Shown: piece by piece, positions 46,386 to 50,206 of the stretch | Position numbering within the stretch: the first letter of the stretch is position 1 | How the letters are laid out: the number at the start of each line of letters is the position of its first letter | DNA from: Bordetella parapertussis | Lineage (GTDB): Bacteria > Pseudomonadota > Gammaproteobacteria > Burkholderiales > Burkholderiaceae_C | DNA: 50,206 bases | Reading direction: 5' to 3' | Assembly (NCBI GenBank): GCA_945888535.1 | Contig: CAMDAN010000005.1 | Location: forward strand, 1 to 50,206 | Made by a program: the position numbers and the translations under genes | Notes under the pieces: generated by a model | Databases searched by the model: none | Seen by the model: the letters and a program-made list of their open reading frames with translations, nothing else | Told to the model about the DNA's origin: nothing

Positions 46386-47045
46386 CTACCATTTGCCTTT
46401 TGGGCGATTTGCCCGGATAGCTGCAGTAATCAGGTTGGCTGAATCCAAGCGCCCGGCCTGTTGGGCGAAGTCAAAGGCTGTTAAACCTAACGCATTTTTC
46501 AAGGTGAAGTCGGCACCCGCCTCAAGCAAGGTCTGAACCGTCTGGGCATTCCCATATTTTGCGGCCATCATGAGCGGCGTGGTTTGGTTGGGTGACTCCG
46601 CGTCAATGTAGGCAAAGTTATCTAGTAGCAAGCGCAAGGTATTTAAGTTAGCGCTGGTGGCCGCGTAATGCAAAGGTGCCCATCCGGTTTTGTTGACATC
46701 GGCGTTACGCGAAATCAACTGGCTGCACAAATCAGTCATTCCCGCCAATGCCGCCAGCATTAAGGGGCTTTCATCTTGGGCTGTTCGAAGCTCCACATTA
46801 AGCCGCGAATCTGCGAGTAAAGCCTCAATAGCCTTGGGCGATGGGCCTTTAATAGCCGCAAAAAGTCCAGAAAAGCCTGCTGGCCCGATCGTATTGGGGT
46901 CAAATCCTTGTAGAAGCAAGCGCTGGACGGTAACGCCGTCGTCTCGGTTGATGGCGATAAAAAAATCGTCATACGACCCTGCTTTAACAGAAGAAAATCC
47001 AATAAAAACAATAAGATATAAAAAATATCTAAAGTAATTTATCAT
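46386..47045 (-). CDS. Secreted ankyrin-repeat protein
   Basis: The 219-residue protein starts MINYFRYFLYLIVFIGFSSVKAG, a Sec-type signal with probable cleavage near residue 22, then at least four ankyrin repeats (for example DESPLMLAALAGMTDLCSQLISRNADVN, WAPLHYAATSANLNTLRLLLDNFAYID and TTPLMMAAKYGNAQTVQTLLEAGADFT). It is probably periplasmic; its partner and function are unknown. Similar small secreted ankyrin proteins occur next to tatD in Comamonadaceae (from memory). Its ATG overlaps the tatD TGA (ATGA), so it is translated with the replication operon. Confidence 0.85.
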   Translation of the reverse strand: MINYFRYFLYLIVFIGFSSVKAGSYDDFFIAINRDDGVTVQRLLLQGFDPNTIGPAGFSGLFAAIKGPSPKAIEALLADSRLNVELRTAQDESPLMLAALAGMTDLCSQLISRNADVNKTGWAPLHYAATSANLNTLRLLLDNFAYIDAESPNQTTPLMMAAKYGNAQTVQTLLEAGADFTLKNALGLTAFDFAQQAGRLDSANLITAAIRANRPKGKW

Positions 47046-47836
47046 GATTGAATTGCTGGAAAAAGGGTTGAGAAGTTATCGCTGGTAAGACGAGCGACCT
47101 CATCCACTGATCGGCCGGTCAGGGTTGCGATTTGTTGCGCTACAAACGAAACATACGACGGGTTATTGGTTTTTCCCCGATGCGGAACGGGGGCTAAATA
47201 CGGGCTGTCGGTTTCAATCAAGATGCGATCCAAGGGAACCAAAGAGACAACGTCGCGCAAGTCTTGGGCGGTTTTAAAAGTCAAAATTCCCGAAAAAGAG
47301 ATGTAAAAACCTAGGTCAAGCGCTGCTTTAGCGACTTCCCGAGTCTCGGTAAAACAGTGAAAAACACCGCCCGCAGCGCTTGCTCTTGCGTCTTCGCCCT
47401 CTTCTTTCAAAATCGCCAAAGTGTCTTCACTGGAACTTCGGGTGTGAATCACCAAGGGTTTTTTGAGCTTTTGGGCCGCTTGAATATGGGTCCGAAACCT
47501 TGCGCGTTGCCACCCCATATCGGCAACTGTTCGCCCATTCAAGCGGTAGTAGTCCAACCCAGTTTCCCCAACGGCAACCACCCGAGGGAGGTTTCCAAGT
47601 CGAACCAAATCATCAACCGAGGGCTCCGTCACGCCTTCGTTGTCAGGGTGGACGCCCACACTGGCCCAAAAATTATCGTAAGACAAGGCCAACTGGTGTA
47701 CCGAAGGAAACTCTTCTAAGGTAGTACAAATACACAAAGCGCGGGTGACTTGGGCCGTCACCATCGCCGCGCGAATATCCACCAAATCGTTGGAAAGATC
47801 AGGAAATGTGAGGTGGCAGTGGGAATCGGTAAACAT
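47042..47836 (-). CDS. tatD: TatD-family metal-dependent deoxyribonuclease
   Basis: The 264-residue TIM-barrel metallohydrolase shows FTDSHCHLTFPDL (metal His6 and His8), GVHPDNEG, VAVGETGLDYYRL, LVIHTRSSSEDTL, GVFHCFTE and the final ILIETDSPYLAP, the standard TatD ligand set. These proteins act as 3'-5' DNA exonucleases in repair or quality control. A TTG at 47839 is in frame; the ATG at 47836 overlaps the holB stop by one base (TGATG) and is chosen. It is part of the mltG-tmk-holB operon. Confidence 0.92.
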   Translation of the reverse strand: MFTDSHCHLTFPDLSNDLVDIRAAMVTAQVTRALCICTTLEEFPSVHQLALSYDNFWASVGVHPDNEGVTEPSVDDLVRLGNLPRVVAVGETGLDYYRLNGRTVADMGWQRARFRTHIQAAQKLKKPLVIHTRSSSEDTLAILKEEGEDARASAAGGVFHCFTETREVAKAALDLGFYISFSGILTFKTAQDLRDVVSLVPLDRILIETDSPYLAPVPHRGKTNNPSYVSFVAQQIATLTGRSVDEVARLTSDNFSTLFPAIQS

Positions 47837-48816
47837 CAATGAAGGGCGGTTTGGGCTTGGCTAACCAAGGCTTCTTGCATCAGCCCGGCGTTATAGGGAT
47901 GGTCTATGGTGCGTCTGCTTTGGGCTAGCGCCTGACTCCAATAAGAAGTTTTTTCAATGGTCGGAGCTTTTGGCAAATCGGTAGCCAAAAAGAAACGCGG
48001 TTCGGAACCCACCGACACCGCCATTACGTCATGGCAAAGTTTGTGCAAAGCATCAATCAGCTCAGGGCCCGTCCACTCTTTTACAAAAGACGTATCGCCT
48101 TTGGACATTGCTTTGGGAAACGCAGCCCAGACAGAAGGATCTCTGCCGGATTGGGAAAACTCCAGCGCATCTTGCGGACGTCCGCCCGTTGCTTTAAGAA
48201 GCTGCTGTGCGTGTGGGGCTGACAGCCCCTGATCGATCAGCCACTGCTCACTTTGAGAAACATCAGGCCAAACCATGGTGTGGGTCAGGCAGCGGCTTCG
48301 GATGGTGGGAAGCAACTGGTGGGCCGATTCGGTAGCGAGAACAAACTTCACATCGCCGGGCGGCTCCTCCAGCGTCTTTAGCAAGGCGTTGGCTGTAATG
48401 CCGTTCATGTCTTCGGCCGGAAAAATCAAAACCGCTTTGCCCCGCCCCCGCGCACTGGTTCGTTGGGTAAATTCAACCGCATCGCGCATCGCATCCACCC
48501 GAATCTCTTTGCTAGGCTTTCTCTTTTTATCGTCAATATCACTTTGGGCTTTTTCGCTTAAGGGCCAGCCGAGCTCCAGCATCTTGGTCTCGGGCATCAA
48601 GACGCACAAGTCGGCGTGGGTACGAACGTCAATCGCATGGCAACTCCCGCACGTCCCGCAGGCGCCATGGCTGTCGGGTTGCTCACACAGCCACGCCCTC
48701 ACCAAAGCCATCGCCAAACTGTATTGGCCCAAACCTGAAGGCCCCATGAGCAGCCAAGCGTGGCCGCGTTGGGCTAATAAGGCTTGGGTTTGTTGCGCAA
48801 TCCACGTGGCGATCAT
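47836..48816 (-). CDS. holB: DNA polymerase III delta' subunit HolB
   Basis: Delta' is the fixed part of the clamp loader. The 326-residue product (start ATG 48816) has an AAA+ core with a degenerate P-loop GPSGLGQYS lacking the usual Lys, as expected for the non-hydrolysing delta', the four-cysteine zinc module [16 protein letters not shown], the [21 protein letters not shown] segment and the SRC motif in [11 protein letters not shown]. The ATG overlaps the tmk TGA (ATGA). A frame extending to 48861 lies within tmk and is rejected. Confidence 0.92.
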   Translation of the reverse strand: MIATWIAQQTQALLAQRGHAWLLMGPSGLGQYSLAMALVRAWLCEQPDSHGACGTCGSCHAIDVRTHADLCVLMPETKMLELGWPLSEKAQSDIDDKKRKPSKEIRVDAMRDAVEFTQRTSARGRGKAVLIFPAEDMNGITANALLKTLEEPPGDVKFVLATESAHQLLPTIRSRCLTHTMVWPDVSQSEQWLIDQGLSAPHAQQLLKATGGRPQDALEFSQSGRDPSVWAAFPKAMSKGDTSFVKEWTGPELIDALHKLCHDVMAVSVGSEPRFFLATDLPKAPTIEKTSYWSQALAQSRRTIDHPYNAGLMQEALVSQAQTALH

Positions 48817-49430
48817 GCTAAAAAGCCCCTTTCTTGTACCGCCGCTAAGACATCTTTCCAAACAGCATCTGGGCCTTGGTTTGCGTTAATTTGGGCAAAC
48901 CGATGCGGGTCGTGGGCTTGGCGGCGAGCGTAACCGCTGGCTACTTTTTCAAAAAATGCACCCGGCTGCGATTCGAATTTATCTGGAACGCGGGCATCGG
49001 CGAGGCGCACTGCGGCCACCGATGCAGGCAAATCAAACCATACCGTTAAGTCTGGCTGTAGTCCCTCTTGAACCCACTTCTCAAGCGTGAGCAATACGTC
49101 CCAGTCAAATTCACGCCCCGCGCCTTGGTAGGCAAACGTCGCATCCGAAAAACGGTCGCAAAGAACCACTTGCCCTTGGGCTAAAGCAGGCGCAATGACT
49201 TGTTGAATGTGGTCTCTCCGAGCTGCAAAAACCAACAAAGACTCGGTTAACGCATCCATGGGATCGTTAAGAACCAAGCGGCGCAGCGTTTCTGCCAAGG
49301 GCGTCCCCCCGGGTTCGCGGGTCTGGGTGACCGCCCTGCCCTGTGCCTTGAATGCTTGGGCCAATGCGGCAATGTGGGTGGACTTGCCAGCGCCGTCAAT
49401 TCCTTCAAAACTAATAAATAAACCGCTCAT
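48813..49430 (-). CDS. tmk: Thymidylate kinase Tmk
   Basis: Tmk phosphorylates dTMP to dTDP. The 205-residue product has P-loop GIDGAGKST (10-18), [22 protein letters not shown] [26 protein letters not shown] and the lid region. The length is typical. It lies 23 bp downstream of mltG and its stop overlaps holB. The mltG-tmk-holB-tatD order is widely conserved in Proteobacteria. Confidence 0.95.
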   Translation of the reverse strand: MSGLFISFEGIDGAGKSTHIAALAQAFKAQGRAVTQTREPGGTPLAETLRRLVLNDPMDALTESLLVFAARRDHIQQVIAPALAQGQVVLCDRFSDATFAYQGAGREFDWDVLLTLEKWVQEGLQPDLTVWFDLPASVAAVRLADARVPDKFESQPGAFFEKVASGYARRQAHDPHRFAQINANQGPDAVWKDVLAAVQERGFLA

Positions 49431-49453
49431 TTTTTTAGGTGCTTTTCAACTTT

Positions 49454-50206
49454 TTATTTGCCACGTTGGTATTTATTGACTGCACGGTTGTGTTCATCAA
49501 GGGTTTCGCTGAAGGCGCTGGTGCCATCGCCTCGGGCTACAAAGTACAAAGCTTTGGTAGCCGCTGGGTGGGTCGCAGCCCAGAGGGCTTGGCGACCGGG
49601 CATGGCAATCGGCGTTGGCGGTAATCCGGCCCGAGTGTAGGTGTTGTAAGGCGTGTCGCTTAGTAAATCATTTTTCCGTAAATTACCATCGAATGCCTCC
49701 CCCATCCCATAAATCACCGTGGGGTCGGTTTGCAAACGCATCCCTAAAAGTAAGCGATTATTAAAAACGGCTGAAATTTGCGGCTGGTCTGACGCGCGGC
49801 CTGTTTCCTTTTCAACAATACTGGCTAGCGTCAAGACTTGGTCAGGGGACTGCAGCGGCACGCTCGGATTTCTTTGACTCCAGGCCAATGCAAGTTTCGT
49901 ATCCATTGCCCGCATGGCGCGCTTGAGGACGGCCATATCGGATGAACCTTTGGAGTAGGTGTAGGTATCAGGGTAAAACCGGCCTTCAGGGTGAACGCCT
50001 TCGCGGCCTAGTTGAAGCATCAGCTCCGAGTTTCCTAATGGGGCTGATTCCGGTTTTAAGTGTTCGGCTTTCGCCAAGGCCACGCGCACTTGCTTAAAAG
50101 TCCAGCCTTCAACCAACGTCACGCTGCGAAGGGCTTCGTCTCCTTGAACCAACTTATTGAGCAAAGACCGTGGGCTTACCTCGCCTTCTAATTCGTAGCT
50201 GCCAGC
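49454..50206 (-). CDS. mltG: Endolytic murein transglycosylase MltG, partial
   Basis: The frame enters from the right edge, with AGSYELEGEVSPRS continuing into LLNKLVQGDEALRSVTLVEGWTFKQV, so the N-terminal membrane anchor and LysM-like start are missing. The visible 250 residues include EGRFYPDTYTYSKGSSD, the catalytic Glu in LASIVEKETG, QISAVFNNRLLLGMRLQTDPTVIYGMG, DTPYNTYTRAGLPPTPIAMPG and FVARGDGTSAFSETLDEHNRAV. MltG cuts nascent glycan strands to end their elongation. It is the first visible gene of the tmk-holB-tatD-ankyrin operon. Confidence 0.93.
   Translation of the reverse strand, partial: AGSYELEGEVSPRSLLNKLVQGDEALRSVTLVEGWTFKQVRVALAKAEHLKPESAPLGNSELMLQLGREGVHPEGRFYPDTYTYSKGSSDMAVLKRAMRAMDTKLALAWSQRNPSVPLQSPDQVLTLASIVEKETGRASDQPQISAVFNNRLLLGMRLQTDPTVIYGMGEAFDGNLRKNDLLSDTPYNTYTRAGLPPTPIAMPGRQALWAATHPAATKALYFVARGDGTSAFSETLDEHNRAVNKYQRGK

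Overview
The window reads as a chromosomal segment of a betaproteobacterium of the order Burkholderiales, most likely family Comamonadaceae (Rhodoferax/Limnohabitans-like) but with moderate GC. This rests on protein similarity recalled from memory (RimP, HrpA, MnmC, the Bug-type receptor) and on gene blocks such as lptF-lptG-cbiX-cysB opposite pepA-holC, fabI opposite yejABEF, rimP-nusA-infB-rbfA-truB, and smpB opposite ratA-rnfH-guaB. No database search was possible. Most of the window is dense core-genome coding sequence with very short or overlapping gene junctions.

Layout. 1-1363 (minus): a partial mnmC at the left edge and yggX. 1487-1996: dsbB. 2003-3352 (minus): argA. 3458-7444: the large helicase gene hrpA. 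7446-12568 (minus): a rhodanese-like protein, a PLP aminotransferase, a CysB-type regulator, a short CbiX chelatase, and lptG and lptF; the last three of these (lptF, lptG, cbiX) are joined by ATGA overlaps. 12594-14470: pepA-holC. 14599-16036: an orphan amino-acid-binding lipoprotein with a terminator, then tRNA-Ser(GGA) with its own terminator. 16161-18446: an Arg/Lys/Orn decarboxylase. 18476-19261 (minus): fabI. 19307-24753: a complete peptide ABC transporter, yejABEF. 24812-31310: a terminator-like leader and the rimP-nusA-infB-rbfA-truB translation/transcription operon. 31353-34286: typA and a 3-hydroxyisobutyryl-CoA hydrolase-like gene. 34311-34784 (minus) smpB, opposite ratA-rnfH-guaB.

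Accessory-looking part. An AbrB/PIN toxin-antitoxin pair sits between guaB and guaA and carries a perfect inverted repeat in front of its ribosome binding site. After guaA comes a PhoX-type phosphatase gene with a plausible Pho box and a strong terminator; it is flanked by exact 20-bp direct repeats about 2.5 kb apart. Then come a minus-strand Bug-type tricarboxylate-transport receptor, a PaiB-like flavin protein, and an unusual gene that fuses the tRNA deaminase TadA to a complete haloalkane-dehalogenase-like hydrolase. The window closes with ldcA facing a minus-strand mltG-tmk-holB-tatD-ankyrin operon that runs off the right edge.

Best candidates for new biology: the TadA/haloalkane dehalogenase fusion; an MnmC whose methyltransferase half has decayed while the FAD half looks intact; the phoX island between direct repeats; and the toxin-antitoxin cassette splitting the GMP synthesis genes. 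No CRISPR array, insertion sequence, prophage or rRNA was seen.
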